DNA of 64,000 nt from Clostridiales bacterium (GCA_018374355.1 JAHAFI010000015.1:1-64000); one strand, 5' to 3'; counted from the first letter of the stretch, positions 23,977-32,890 are shown. Numbers and translations are program-made. The notes: generated by a model from the sequence alone, not told the origin.

Positions 23977-25335
23977 ATGAAAATAGCAGTAATCGGCGGA
24001 GCAGGCGTGCGTACCGTTATCTTTATCAACGGACTTCTGGAGAGATACAAAAAACTGAATATTGATGAAGTTGTATTATACGATATTCAGGAAGAAAAAC
24101 AGAGAGTCATCGAAAAGCTCTGTAAACATGTAGTAAACAGAAAAAATGAAGAACTGAAGGTATGGGCAGTTTCTGATCCTGTAGAAGCAATCACAGGGGC
24201 AGATTACATCGTAACAACACTGCGCGTAGGCGGAGACCATTCCCGTGTGGTAGATGAGACCATCGCTCTGGATTTAGGGGTGATCGGACAGGAAACTACA
24301 GGTGTAGGCGGATTTTCCATGGCAGTGCGTACCATTCCGGTGCTGATGGAATACTGCGAGTTAATCAAAAAACATGCGCCTAACGCATGGATCTTCAACT
24401 TTACAAATCCGTCCGGTCTGGTAACACAGGCACTGAGAAGCGCCGGCTATGACAGGATCATCGGTATCTGTGATGCTCCCAGCAGCACAAAATTCCGCAT
24501 GGCAAGGGATCTGGGCGTTACGGAAGACGAATTATATGTAGAATTTTTCGGACTGAACCACCTGTCATGGATCCGCAGTGTAAAGAAAAAAGGAGAAGAG
24601 ATTCTGCCGGAGCTTTTGGCAGATGACGCATTCTTAAAAGGCGTACAGGAATTTTCCATGTTTGATCCTGAACTGCTTCGTTCTATCGGATTTTTGCCAA
24701 ACGAATACCTGTATTACTACTACCACAGAGAAAAAGCGCTGGAAAATATCATCAAATCCGGTGCTACCAGAGGAAAGACCATCGAATCCGTAAACGTGAA
24801 GATGATGGAGGAACTGAAGGAAATGGATATCGATGCAGATCCGGAAGGAGCGCTGCAGATTTTCCTGTACTATATGCAGATTCGTGAAAATTCCTACATG
24901 AGCATTGAATCCGGTCTGGCAAAACGCCCGCTGCTGGAAAAAGGCCAGTTGGAGGTTCCGGACGGCATGGGCTATGCAGGCGTTATGCTTGACTGTATCG
25001 AAGGTATGCAGAGTGAGGAAGGAAAATATCTGGTTCTGTCCGTGGAAAATAACGGAAGCATTCCGGGACTGGCTGACGAGGATGTGATTGAAACCACTTG
25101 TCTGGTATCTAAAGACGGTATCAAAGCGGTAAAAGTGGAGGAAGTACCGGAACACTGCTACCTGCTGATGAGAACAATTAAAATGTACGAAAAACTTACC
25201 GTGGAAGCAATCAAAAACAATTCGAAGGAAACAGCAGTGAAAGCGCTGATGCATCATCCGCTGATTAACTCCTATTCGCTGGCGAAAACTCTGGTAGAAA
25301 AATATGATGAAGTGTACGGCGGAATTTTCCGGTAA
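23977..25335 (+). CDS. Glycoside hydrolase family 4 enzyme
   Basis: A 452-residue NAD- and divalent-metal-dependent glycosidase that works by transient oxidation at C3. Residues 7-12 form the dinucleotide-binding GGAGVR, TNPSG is at 143-147, metal ligands are Cys165 (GICDAPSS) and His195 (FGLNHLSW). GH4 members cleave alpha- or beta-linked glucosides, galactosides and glucuronides, often 6-phosphorylated. No phosphotransferase system is nearby; substrate arrives by ABC transport, so either the unphosphorylated sugar is used or a kinase acts first. AAGGAGGAA precedes ATG 23977. Confidence 0.9.
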   Translation: MKIAVIGGAGVRTVIFINGLLERYKKLNIDEVVLYDIQEEKQRVIEKLCKHVVNRKNEELKVWAVSDPVEAITGADYIVTTLRVGGDHSRVVDETIALDLGVIGQETTGVGGFSMAVRTIPVLMEYCELIKKHAPNAWIFNFTNPSGLVTQALRSAGYDRIIGICDAPSSTKFRMARDLGVTEDELYVEFFGLNHLSWIRSVKKKGEEILPELLADDAFLKGVQEFSMFDPELLRSIGFLPNEYLYYYYHREKALENIIKSGATRGKTIESVNVKMMEELKEMDIDADPEGALQIFLYYMQIRENSYMSIESGLAKRPLLEKGQLEVPDGMGYAGVMLDCIEGMQSEEGKYLVLSVENNGSIPGLADEDVIETTCLVSKDGIKAVKVEEVPEHCYLLMRTIKMYEKLTVEAIKNNSKETAVKALMHHPLINSYSLAKTLVEKYDEVYGGIFR

Positions 25336-25353
25336 GAGAAAAGAGGCTCAATA

Positions 25354-26685
25354 ATGAGAATACAGATCAGTAATTGTCCGATAGAAAAGGGGAAAACAAT
25401 TGCTCTGGAAACAACCCGGGATATTTCCGGGTTGTTGCGGAGATTGGGGAAAGAACGAGGAGAAGACTGTCAGATTTTGGCAGACGGACTGGCTCTTTCC
25501 AAAGAAGAGTTGGAGGCGGTTCTGGAAACAGCGGCCTGCGCGCTCTATGATGGGGCGTACCGTCTGGAAAAAGAAGCGCTGCGGGGGTTAAAAGGGGAAG
25601 AAGTGTATGAAAAGAGAGACGAACTTACCGGATTCGGTGAGACGGTCTATACGTTCGTGACCAGCCAGCTCAGTGAGGAAGAGGGGGAAAAGATTATCGG
25701 GAGAGGAGCCCAAATTGGCCTTTGTAAAGGCTATGCCAGAACGTTGGGCAACCTGCCGAACAATTATCTTCACACGGAAGATCTGGCAGTATACGCTGAA
25801 AAGCTTTGCAGGGATGTGGGGATTTCCTGCGAGGTGCTGAAAGATCAGGAACTGGAGGAACTGGGATGCGGCGGACTTCTGGCTGTAAATCAGGGAAGCC
25901 GCAGGGAGGCAGCCATGGTGGTTCTGAGATATGAAGGAGCGCCGGGTGAAAAGATATTTGGTCTGGTTGGCAAGGGATTGATGTTCGATGCGGGCGGATA
26001 CCACTTGAAATCCATCGACGGAATGAAAGGTATGAAGTTTGATATGTGCGGGGCAGCCGGAATTCTGGAAACGATGGAAATTCTTGCAAGAAGAAAAGTG
26101 AAGAAAAACCTTATCGCGGTGCTGATGCTGGCAGAGAATGTCATCAGCCCGGACGCTTTAAAAATGGGGGATGTGGTGACTACACTGGCGGGCAAAACCG
26201 TGGAAGTATACAATACGGACGCAGAGGGCAGGCTGGTTCTCTGCGACGGAATTACCTATGTACAGAATCAGGGAGCAAAAGCGGTCCTTGATCTTGCCAC
26301 TCTGACATATTCTGCACAGGCAGCATTGGGGGATGTGATGACCGGACTGTTTGTAAATCAGGAAGAGACCTGTGCAGATTGGCAGAATGCAGCGAAAGTG
26401 ACCGGAGAGGGATTCTGGCGGATGCCTTTGGACGAGACGTATCACCGGATGCTGGAATGGTCCATCTGTGCAGACTTTGCCAACTATGCGCCGGGCAAGG
26501 GAGCTGGGGCCAGCGTAGCGGCATGTTTTCTGGAAAATTTTGTGGAGGAGAAAACCCCTTGGGTTCACCTTGATATGGTAGGGCCTTCCGTGGTACGCTC
26601 CGAAACTGCCGAGATGGCGGAAGGAGCCAGCGGAGCAGGGATTTCCACCATCGTAAGATTTGTAGAGCAGTACAGATGGCAGTAA
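25354..26685 (+). CDS. M17-family leucyl aminopeptidase
   Basis: A 443-residue cytosolic metallo-aminopeptidase. The catalytic C-terminal half holds VGKGLMFDAGGYHLKS (metal-binding Lys and Asp), MKFDMCGAAG and the family signature NTDAEGRLVL. The N-terminal half is the usual regulatory domain. Placement inside a glycan operon, 18 bases after GH4, is notable: it could trim amino acids from imported glycopeptides or muropeptides. AAGAGG at 25340-25345 precedes ATG 25354. It is shorter than the usual 480-500 residues but no key motif is missing. Confidence 0.9.
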   Translation: MRIQISNCPIEKGKTIALETTRDISGLLRRLGKERGEDCQILADGLALSKEELEAVLETAACALYDGAYRLEKEALRGLKGEEVYEKRDELTGFGETVYTFVTSQLSEEEGEKIIGRGAQIGLCKGYARTLGNLPNNYLHTEDLAVYAEKLCRDVGISCEVLKDQELEELGCGGLLAVNQGSRREAAMVVLRYEGAPGEKIFGLVGKGLMFDAGGYHLKSIDGMKGMKFDMCGAAGILETMEILARRKVKKNLIAVLMLAENVISPDALKMGDVVTTLAGKTVEVYNTDAEGRLVLCDGITYVQNQGAKAVLDLATLTYSAQAALGDVMTGLFVNQEETCADWQNAAKVTGEGFWRMPLDETYHRMLEWSICADFANYAPGKGAGASVAACFLENFVEEKTPWVHLDMVGPSVVRSETAEMAEGASGAGISTIVRFVEQYRWQ

Positions 26686-26713
26686 TTATGTGACGGAAAA
26701 AGGAGAAGAATAC

Positions 26714-28291
26714 ATGAATTTTACATTCGATGAAAGAATTTCAAAGGAAGTGCTGGAAAATTACCTGTCCCGTTCAGTGACAGCCGCAGGTTTATATGAG
26801 AGTAAAACGCTGGAGGATGATCTGCGGGCAATCAAGGAAATGGGGGCAAAGTTTTTGGGAAGAGCTTCCGGAATCTGGTATATGATGGAGGATGATGAGG
26901 AGCATTTCCGCCTTTCCCGGGAACTGGCAGAAAAAGTACACGGGGTTGACCCGGAAATCATTCTCCAGTCCTGCGTATTTGAATGGATCACAGGACGGAT
27001 CGAGGAAGTGAAGATTCCGGCATACGTATTTGAAGCGTTCGGTCTGGAACCGGAAGACCGTACCTTCCGTCTGGTAGACACCCTGTTTCTGGATGAGTCC
27101 TCAGGCTATATCGACCGGAGAGACGATCAGAGAAAGAACGGAGGAATCCCGGATCTGTCCCGTCAGGAGGCAAGAATGTGGTTTTATTACAGGGCAACCA
27201 GATACATTGACTGCGGATATGAGGCCCTGCATCTGGGTCAGGTACATCTGTATACCGCAAATGATACCGGAATGGCTCTGACCGTGGAACTTTTCGGCAT
27301 GATCCGGGAATATGCCCGCACCCATGCAAGACGCCATAAAGTCCTGCTGGATGCCCATACCCACGGAGTTAATATCCGCGGCAGACTGCTGTTTGATTAC
27401 CATGCGATGCCGTTCACCGCAAAACCTCTGCTGGAAGTACCGGGCGAAGAGGTGGTATTGGTTCGGGAAGGCTACAGTGAGGGTGGTGAAAATATCAACG
27501 GCTGGTCCGCAAAAACAATGCCTCTGCTGATGGAATACGACAACTGGGGCGGTCTGGTAGTGGAAAGCAGAGAGGCCCTGCCCAGAGAAGAACTGGCATG
27601 GAGAGACTGGTGGGGATATGACCAGATTGCATGGTTTGCAAACCAGCCGAAGGAGAGCAGGGAGCATTTTCTGGAATATACCTATAAATGGGTGGAAATC
27701 AACAATCCAAACGCCTACTTCCAGATTCCCTTCCGCAGAATCCTCAGTGATGCGTCTATAATGATGAAACGGGCCGACAACGGGGAAGAAGAACTGCAGA
27801 CGTTCTATCAGATCAATGATCCAAGTGAAAACTGTCCGTTGGGATTCGGAGAGGAAGCTCTGGTAAAGAAGCTGTGGGCGAGAAACCATGAATTGCGTGA
27901 AAAAGCAGCAAATCCGGAGATGCTGATCCGTTACGGGGCAGAAGAAGTGTACGATGAAGCTACAGGCATGAAACTGCCGGAGAAAATCGTTGTTTATGGA
28001 GGCTTCCAGTCCCATGTGGGAACCTTTAAAAACGATTCCAACAGCGAAGTGACCCGGATGTACTACATCGGTGACAATACGTATGCCCTGTCAGTGGTGA
28101 TGCCGTTTGCGGGAACCTATGATTTCTCCGTGGCAACTTATGGTACGCTGTCAGCGACCTATCAGGGGGATGGGTACCCACGGAGCGGTTCCAGCAACAA
28201 GGGCCATTTTACTACGGAAAAGGACAACATGGTGGTGAGATTTTGCTATCAGTTTATAACAAATAAAATTGCAGTGGAAACTTTTGAATAA
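26714..28291 (+). CDS. Unrecognised 525-residue cytoplasmic protein of the glycan operon
   Basis: Large soluble protein without signal peptide. The first 400 residues alternate helices and short strands in a way that suggests a TIM barrel, with candidate catalytic-site pieces such as FEWITGRIEE, LDAHTHGVNIRG, LLMEYDNWGG and the aromatic block WRDWWGYDQIAWF. The last 100 residues (VVYGGFQSHVGTFKND through VRFCYQFITN) look like a beta domain. A glycosidase is plausible, but I cannot name a family. ATG 26714 follows AAAAGGAGAAG at 26697-26707; codons upstream belong to the aminopeptidase tail region. Confidence 0.75.
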   Translation: MNFTFDERISKEVLENYLSRSVTAAGLYESKTLEDDLRAIKEMGAKFLGRASGIWYMMEDDEEHFRLSRELAEKVHGVDPEIILQSCVFEWITGRIEEVKIPAYVFEAFGLEPEDRTFRLVDTLFLDESSGYIDRRDDQRKNGGIPDLSRQEARMWFYYRATRYIDCGYEALHLGQVHLYTANDTGMALTVELFGMIREYARTHARRHKVLLDAHTHGVNIRGRLLFDYHAMPFTAKPLLEVPGEEVVLVREGYSEGGENINGWSAKTMPLLMEYDNWGGLVVESREALPREELAWRDWWGYDQIAWFANQPKESREHFLEYTYKWVEINNPNAYFQIPFRRILSDASIMMKRADNGEEELQTFYQINDPSENCPLGFGEEALVKKLWARNHELREKAANPEMLIRYGAEEVYDEATGMKLPEKIVVYGGFQSHVGTFKNDSNSEVTRMYYIGDNTYALSVVMPFAGTYDFSVATYGTLSATYQGDGYPRSGSSNKGHFTTEKDNMVVRFCYQFITNKIAVETFE

Positions 28292-28331
28292 TTATTCGAA
28301 AGTCCGGGAAACGGAGAAGCGGAGGATGACA

Positions 28332-29573
28332 ATGGAGAAAAACAGAATAGTACCGGAGAAAAAACAACTGGATTTTTTGGATTGGGAGTTCGGAGCATTT
28401 TTCCACTTCGGAATCCGTACATTTTACGAAGGGTATGAGGACTGGGATGGAAAGGAAATGTCTGCGGATGCTTTCTTTCCGGACCAGCTGGACTGCGACC
28501 AGTGGATTCGTACCGTTTCAAGAGCCGGAGCCAAATATGCGATTCTGGTCTGTAAACATCATGACGGATTTGCCAACTGGCCTTCTGCCTATACAGAGTA
28601 TTCCGTAAAAAATACCCCGTGGAAAGAGGGAAAGGGGGATGTTGTAAGAGAGTTTACGGATGCCTGCAGAAAATACGGTGTCAAAGCAGGTTTATATTAC
28701 TCCCCGGCAGATGCTCAGCAGACTGAACGGACAGACGAAGAGCATGATGACTATTTTATCAATCAGATTAGTGAGCTTCTGACAAACTACGGGAAAATCG
28801 ACTATCTGTGGTTTGACGGATGCGGTTCAGAAGGTCATGAATATAACAAGCCCAGAATTATTGATGCGATCCGCGGGATGCAGCCGGAGATTCTGATTTT
28901 CAATATGTGGGATCCGGATACCCGGTGGATTGGAAATGAAGTAGGTATTGCGCCTTATCCCAACTTTAATATTGTAAGCGATGTGGATTTTTCGGTACTC
29001 ACAGAGGAAAAAGAAGCGCTGGACGCGGCAGCCTATATACCGGGTGAGTGCGACTGCCGTATGCGGGAATCCAACTGGTTCTACAGCGATTCCGATGAGG
29101 ATACGGTAAAGAGCGTGGATGAGCTGGTGAGTATGTATTACTATTCCGTGGGACGGGGGGCGAATCTGCTGATCAATATCGGACCGGACAGAAGAGGCCT
29201 GCTTCCGGAAAAAGACTGTGAGCGGCTCATTGCTTTCGGAGATGAGATCAGACGGAGATTTGCAAATCCGCTGCCGGTTCATACATGGAAAGAGGGGAAC
29301 AGCTATTTTTGTGAATTCGAAACCCCACGGCTGGTAAATCATGTGGTGATGGCGGAAAATCTTCTTACAGGAAGAGAACTGAATGGATTTACGATCTATG
29401 CTTACGGTTATCCCTGTCACAGCGATACACTGTTGGAGGTGTATCAGGGATCTACGGTTGGTCACAAAGCCATCTGTGCCTTCCCGTCTGTGACAACAAA
29501 AAAACTGGAGATCAGATTCCGTGAGGAAAATCCGGAATTGACGGATGTGGCGTGTCACTATATTCTGCAGTAG
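28332..29573 (+). CDS. GH29 alpha-L-fucosidase-like enzyme
   Basis: A 413-residue protein with the GH29 core: FGAFFHFGIRTFYEG near the start, ILVCKHHDGFANWPSAYTEY in the middle and IDYLWFDGCG, whose Asp is the expected nucleophile. Later blocks ANLLINIGPDRRGLLPE are also typical. The family removes terminal L-fucose from host or milk glycans. There is no signal peptide, so it acts inside the cell on imported oligosaccharides. ATG 28332 follows GGAGG at 28321-28325 and is preferred to ATG 28326, which touches it. It is the last gene of the island. Confidence 0.88.
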   Translation: MEKNRIVPEKKQLDFLDWEFGAFFHFGIRTFYEGYEDWDGKEMSADAFFPDQLDCDQWIRTVSRAGAKYAILVCKHHDGFANWPSAYTEYSVKNTPWKEGKGDVVREFTDACRKYGVKAGLYYSPADAQQTERTDEEHDDYFINQISELLTNYGKIDYLWFDGCGSEGHEYNKPRIIDAIRGMQPEILIFNMWDPDTRWIGNEVGIAPYPNFNIVSDVDFSVLTEEKEALDAAAYIPGECDCRMRESNWFYSDSDEDTVKSVDELVSMYYYSVGRGANLLINIGPDRRGLLPEKDCERLIAFGDEIRRRFANPLPVHTWKEGNSYFCEFETPRLVNHVVMAENLLTGRELNGFTIYAYGYPCHSDTLLEVYQGSTVGHKAICAFPSVTTKKLEIRFREENPELTDVACHYILQ

Positions 29574-29727
29574 CTATGCAGTCTTTTATAGTTGAGATCC
29601 CTGTGTATAATTTCCGGAGTATGCAAGTTCCTTCTGCACACCTGTGTATTGGATGAACCAGATCTTTAGGCGTTTGGATATGCACAGATAGATGAACTTC
29701 CAACATTCTACTTTTTGTACAAAATAA

Positions 29728-29756
29728 TTGACAAATTTCGGAAAATATGATAGATT
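29728..29756 (+). promoter_or_regulatory. Promoter of the ZTP riboswitch transcript
   Basis: The -35 TTGACA (29728-29733), a 17-base AT-rich spacer and -10 TAGATT (29751-29756) put the start near 29763, about 11 bases before the first riboswitch helix. The 150 bases between the fucosidase stop and this promoter hold nothing else recognisable. Confidence 0.7.
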
Positions 29757-29773
29757 ATAACTATAAATTAAAC

Positions 29774-29881
29774 GGATCTGAGTACTGACGGAATGTTTGT
29801 GGGGTACCACAGGGGAATCAGATTTGTTGATAGCCGACCGTCTGGGCAACATTTGTTTGATTACAAATGTTGCCCTTTTTT
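29774..29881 (+). promoter_or_regulatory. ZTP (pfl) riboswitch with transcription terminator
   Basis: Senses ZMP/ZTP, signals of 10-formyl-tetrahydrofolate shortage. P1 forms between ATCTGA (29776-29781) and TCAGAT (29818-29823); TGTGG-GGTA-CCACA with the conserved AGGGGAATC follows; GACGG (29787-29791) forms the pseudoknot with CCGTC (29838-29842) in the hallmark GCCGACCGTCTGGGCAA. The expression platform is a terminator: GGGCAACATTTGT (29844-29856) with ACAAATGTTGCCC (29863-29875) and six Ts. The terminator shares bases with the pseudoknot domain, so ligand binding should allow read-through (an ON switch) into the channel gene. Confidence 0.92.
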
Positions 29882-29934
29882 CAATGAAAAATTGGAAAAG
29901 GCCAAAAAAACTTTATATCAAGGAGGAGACAGGT

Positions 29935-30705
29935 ATGTTTAAAGACGAGTTTCAGGCGGTATGTAATGCGGGGGCAGCAAAAAGTAATTTATTGAAGAAA
30001 AATCCATTGGGGTATTTCGTATCTACCATGGTAGCAGGCTTATTTATTGCGTTCGGGAGCTTCATTGCATTTACGCTGGGTCAGAATGTAGCCGCAGGGG
30101 GTGCGGCATCCTTCACGAAGCTGGCATTGAGCGCAGCATTTGCGGCAGCGCTGAGTCTGGTTGTGATGGCGGGGGCAGAGCTGTTCACCGGAAATAACTT
30201 CGTGATGACAGCGGCATCTATCAGAAAAACGGTATCATGGGCTGATACCGCAAAGGTGTGGGCGGTATGCTGGATCGGTAACCTGATTGGTTCGCTTCTC
30301 AGTGTATTTGCATTCCAGTTAAGCGGAATTCCAACGGCAAATGATGGAGCTGTGGCTGAGTATTTTATCACGATTGCTACAGGAAAGGTATCTTTGACCC
30401 CGGTGGAGATGATTTTCAGAGCAATCCTGTGTAACATTCTGGTATGTCTTGCTGTATGGTGCGGAATCAAGATGAAATCCGAATCCGGAAAACTGATCAT
30501 GATTTTCTGGTGTATTCTGGTATTCATGGTATGCGGATTCGAACACAGCATCGCAGATATGAGCTCCATTGGTGTGGCTCTTGTAAACGGCGGTGTCAGT
30601 GTCGGCCAGTATATTTATGCGGTGGTGCTTGCGACGGTGGGAAACATGATCGGAGGAGCTATTTTCGTGGCGGTTCCTTATCATCTGATTTCCAAAGAAA
30701 AATAA
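29935..30705 (+). CDS. Formate/nitrite-family (FNT) channel under ZTP control
   Basis: A 256-residue pentameric-channel subunit with six hydrophobic segments. FNT signatures include the N-terminal NPLGYFVSTMVAGLFIAFG segment, the internal AGAELFTGNN motif and the later CGFEHSIADM helix break carrying the pore histidine. Family members pass formate, nitrite or hydrosulfide. The ZTP riboswitch upstream argues for formate: ZTP builds up when formyl-folate is short, and formate is its precursor through formate-tetrahydrofolate ligase. ATG 29935 follows AGGAGGAGAC at 29921-29930. Confidence 0.93.
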   Translation: MFKDEFQAVCNAGAAKSNLLKKNPLGYFVSTMVAGLFIAFGSFIAFTLGQNVAAGGAASFTKLALSAAFAAALSLVVMAGAELFTGNNFVMTAASIRKTVSWADTAKVWAVCWIGNLIGSLLSVFAFQLSGIPTANDGAVAEYFITIATGKVSLTPVEMIFRAILCNILVCLAVWCGIKMKSESGKLIMIFWCILVFMVCGFEHSIADMSSIGVALVNGGVSVGQYIYAVVLATVGNMIGGAIFVAVPYHLISKEK

Positions 30706-30722
30706 AAATAACGGGAAAGAAG

Positions 30723-30758
30723 GCGGTTCGATCAAGATTTTTGGTTGGCCGCTTTTTT
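30723..30758 (+). terminator. Terminator after the FNT gene
   Basis: GCGG (30723-30726) pairs with CCGC (30749-30752); T-G wobbles and GATCAA/TTGGTT extend the stem. TTTTTT follows at 30753-30758. Confidence 0.65.
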
Positions 30759-30881
30759 CTTGGATATTATTTACGCAAATGGAATTCCGTGATATCATGA
30801 TACTAGAGATTTCGGGCGTACAAAGTGCGGAGAGCCCCGGTATCGAATATGACTTTGAGTAAAGAAACGGAGGAAATGAAT

Positions 30882-31247
30882 ATGTTATTTATAGAATATC
30901 CCAAATGCAGTACCTGCAAAAAGGCGAAGGCATGGCTGGAGGAAAAAAAGATTTCTTTTGACGACCGGCATATTGTGGAAGATAATCCCACGGAGGAAGA
31001 ATTGAGGGAATGGATCGGAAGAAGCGGACTTCCGCTGAAACGTTTCTTTAATACCAGCGGGCTGAAATATAAGGAACTGCAGTTAAAAGATAAGCTTCCT
31101 GAAATGACGGAAGAGGAGCAGATCCGGCTTCTCGCTTCGGACGGAATGCTGGTAAAGCGTCCCCTCCTTGTCAGTGAGGAATTTGTGGTCCCGGGATTTA
31201 AAGAGAAAGAATGGATAGAAAAGCTGGGGCTTGAGAAAGCAGAATAG
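30882..31247 (+). CDS. ArsC/Spx-family thioredoxin-fold protein
   Basis: A 121-residue member of the arsenate reductase/Spx/MgsR family. The N-terminal YPKCSTCKKAKAWLEE segment has Cys9-X2-Cys12 in place of the single Cys of classical ArsC, as in YffB and Spx relatives; SGLPLKRFFNTSGLKYKEL and LLVKRPLLV-like motif (MLVKRPLLVSEEFVVPGF) follow. It may be an arsenate reductase-like oxidoreductase or an RNA polymerase-binding regulator; no arsenic genes are nearby. ATG 30882 is chosen because GGAGG at 30869-30873 is eight bases away; the ATG at 30876 is too close. Confidence 0.85.
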   Translation: MLFIEYPKCSTCKKAKAWLEEKKISFDDRHIVEDNPTEEELREWIGRSGLPLKRFFNTSGLKYKELQLKDKLPEMTEEEQIRLLASDGMLVKRPLLVSEEFVVPGFKEKEWIEKLGLEKAE

Positions 31248-31258
31248 GGAGAAGTGTT

Positions 31259-31801
31259 ATGACAGAAGAGAAAATGCAGCAGGAGGCGCTGGCAAAAGGC
31301 TTTACCCATGCGGTGTTTATGGATGTGAAGGATTTTGTTTTTAAACGGGAGTTAAGAAAATACTGTGAGGAAAACCTCTGCGGAAATTTCGGGAAAAATG
31401 TTTCCTGTCCTCCAATTTGCGGAACACCGGAGGAGATGGAGGAAAAAGTAAAAAAATACAGCCGGGCGCTGGTTTTGGAAACCGTCAATCAGGTCAATAA
31501 TATGTATGATGCTGAGGAAATCAAGAAAGTCCGGAAATTTCATAACGATATTACAAGGGAATACATCGAAAAACTGCGGGCGGACGGCGTAGAAGGTTTA
31601 GCTATGATGGCAGGTCCCTGTGCGGCCTGTGAACACTGTGCAGGAGAAGCGGGCGGCGGCTGCCGTTTCCCGGAAAAGCTGGCCTCCTGTTTATCGGCTT
31701 ACTGCGTGGAAGTGGAAAAACTTGCAAATTACTGCGGTCTGCCTTACTGGTGTGGAGAAAACAAAGTTGGTTTTTTCAGCGTTTATCTTGTAAACAGATA
31801 A
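31259..31801 (+). CDS. DUF2284 cysteine-rich metal-binding protein
   Basis: A 180-residue soluble protein of the DUF2284 family. Cysteine clusters are visible at ENLCGNFGKNVSCPPICG (residues 39-56) and PCAACEHCAGEAGGGCRFPEK (near 120-140), which likely bind an iron-sulfur cluster or zinc. These proteins are common in anaerobes, where they are thought to be redox or corrinoid-related, but no reaction is proven. GGGAGAAG at 31248-31255 precedes ATG 31259, 11 bases after the ArsC-like gene, so the two are probably co-transcribed. Confidence 0.82.
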   Translation: MTEEKMQQEALAKGFTHAVFMDVKDFVFKRELRKYCEENLCGNFGKNVSCPPICGTPEEMEEKVKKYSRALVLETVNQVNNMYDAEEIKKVRKFHNDITREYIEKLRADGVEGLAMMAGPCAACEHCAGEAGGGCRFPEKLASCLSAYCVEVEKLANYCGLPYWCGENKVGFFSVYLVNR

Positions 31802-31845
31802 GAAAACCCCGAATATAAAAATACAGAGAAGAGAGAGGACAGCGG

Positions 31846-32220
31846 ATGTTAGTACAGGCAGAACACATCATGGAAGGAATACTGGAGAATATCGCGGGGA
31901 TAGCCATTCTGCTTTTTGAATTTATCGGTGTGGCGATCATCATTTGGAGCGGTATCAAGGGAATCGTCAAATGGCTGAGACATGCGGGAGATACAAAGAT
32001 TTATCTGGCGAAAGGTCTTGCCATGGGGCTGGAATTTAAGATGGGAAGTGAAATCCTCCGGACAGTAATTGTGCGTGAATGGGAAGAAATCGGAATCGTG
32101 GCAGGAATTATTGCCCTGCGGGCGGCGCTGACATTTCTGATCCACTGGGAGATCAAGGAAGAAGAAAAAGCAGTGGAACTGGAAAAAAAATTAAATGAAA
32201 GCCGGGAGGAGGAGCTGTAA
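31846..32220 (+). CDS. DUF1622 family membrane protein
   Basis: A 124-residue protein with two to three membrane helices: an amphipathic start, IAGIAILLFEFIGVAIIIWSGIKG (residues 19-42), a middle segment RHAGDTKIYLAKGLAMGLEFKMGSEILRT that is the most conserved part of DUF1622, and IGIVAGIIALRAALTFLIHWEI. The tail is a charged Glu/Lys-rich helix. Function unknown. GAAGAGAGAGGA precedes the ATG. Its stop codon lies within the loop of a terminator hairpin. Confidence 0.8.
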   Translation: MLVQAEHIMEGILENIAGIAILLFEFIGVAIIIWSGIKGIVKWLRHAGDTKIYLAKGLAMGLEFKMGSEILRTVIVREWEEIGIVAGIIALRAALTFLIHWEIKEEEKAVELEKKLNESREEEL

Positions 32221-32238
32221 GGATGCTCCTCCGTTTTG
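32206..32238 (+). terminator. Terminator overlapping the 3' end of the DUF1622 gene
   Basis: GGAGGAGC (32208-32215) pairs with GCTCCTCC (32225-32232), loop of nine bases containing the stop codon, followed by GTTTTG. The coding end doubles as the terminator stem. Confidence 0.7.
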
Positions 32239-32254
32239 AATCCGGCGAAATTTT

Positions 32255-32800
32255 TTAAGACAAAGCGGTTCCCGTTTGGGGAATAAAGAAGTTTTGAAGA
32301 TCAACTTCTTCTAACCGGAGAAGATGGCATTTTTTATCAATTCCTCCGGCGTAACCGGTCAGACTGCCGTCTGCCCCCACAACCCGGTGACAGGGAATCA
32401 GGATGGAAATGGGATTATGCCCCACAGCACCGCCTACTGCCTGAGGGGACATGGTTGGTCTCCCCAGTTTTTCAGCCATGATTTTGGCGATATGGCCATA
32501 AGTGATGACTTCCCCATAGGGGATGTCACAGAGGATTTCCCAGACGGATTTGCGGAAATCACTGCCTATGGGAGCCAGAGGAAGGGTCATTTTAGGATTT
32601 TCTCCCTTAAAATAGGAATCCAGCCACCGGAATGTGTCCTGAAAAACAGGAAGCATCTTTTCCTGAGTCTCAGCGCCCAGTGTGGAACCGTAATATTTCT
32701 GGTCTTTCATCCACAGCCCGGTGATATTTTTGCCGTCGCTGGCAAGGGTCAGAGGTCCTATAGGGGAAGGATAGATGGTAGTATATTGTATGGGATTCAT
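32255..32800 (-). CDS. Methylated-DNA-[protein]-cysteine S-methyltransferase
   Basis: A 181-residue suicide DNA-repair enzyme (Ogt/MGMT) that transfers the alkyl group of O6-alkylguanine to its own cysteine. The active-site PCHRVVG motif is near residue 140, preceded by QAVGGAVGHNPISILI and followed by the GYAGGIDKK loop. The N-terminal MNPIQYTTIYPSPIGPLTLASD domain is the usual one. GAGCTGCC-type sequence on the minus strand gives only a modest ribosome binding site (AGGAGC at 32815-32810). The gene stands alone on the minus strand. Confidence 0.92.
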   Translation of the reverse strand: MNPIQYTTIYPSPIGPLTLASDGKNITGLWMKDQKYYGSTLGAETQEKMLPVFQDTFRWLDSYFKGENPKMTLPLAPIGSDFRKSVWEILCDIPYGEVITYGHIAKIMAEKLGRPTMSPQAVGGAVGHNPISILIPCHRVVGADGSLTGYAGGIDKKCHLLRLEEVDLQNFFIPQTGTALS

Positions 32801-32890
32801 GATGGCAGCTCCTTTCCTGCGTCTGAGGAGATTATTGAGTATTCGTAACTATTCAGTCAAAAACCACGCTGCAAACAACGGGGCATCAAA

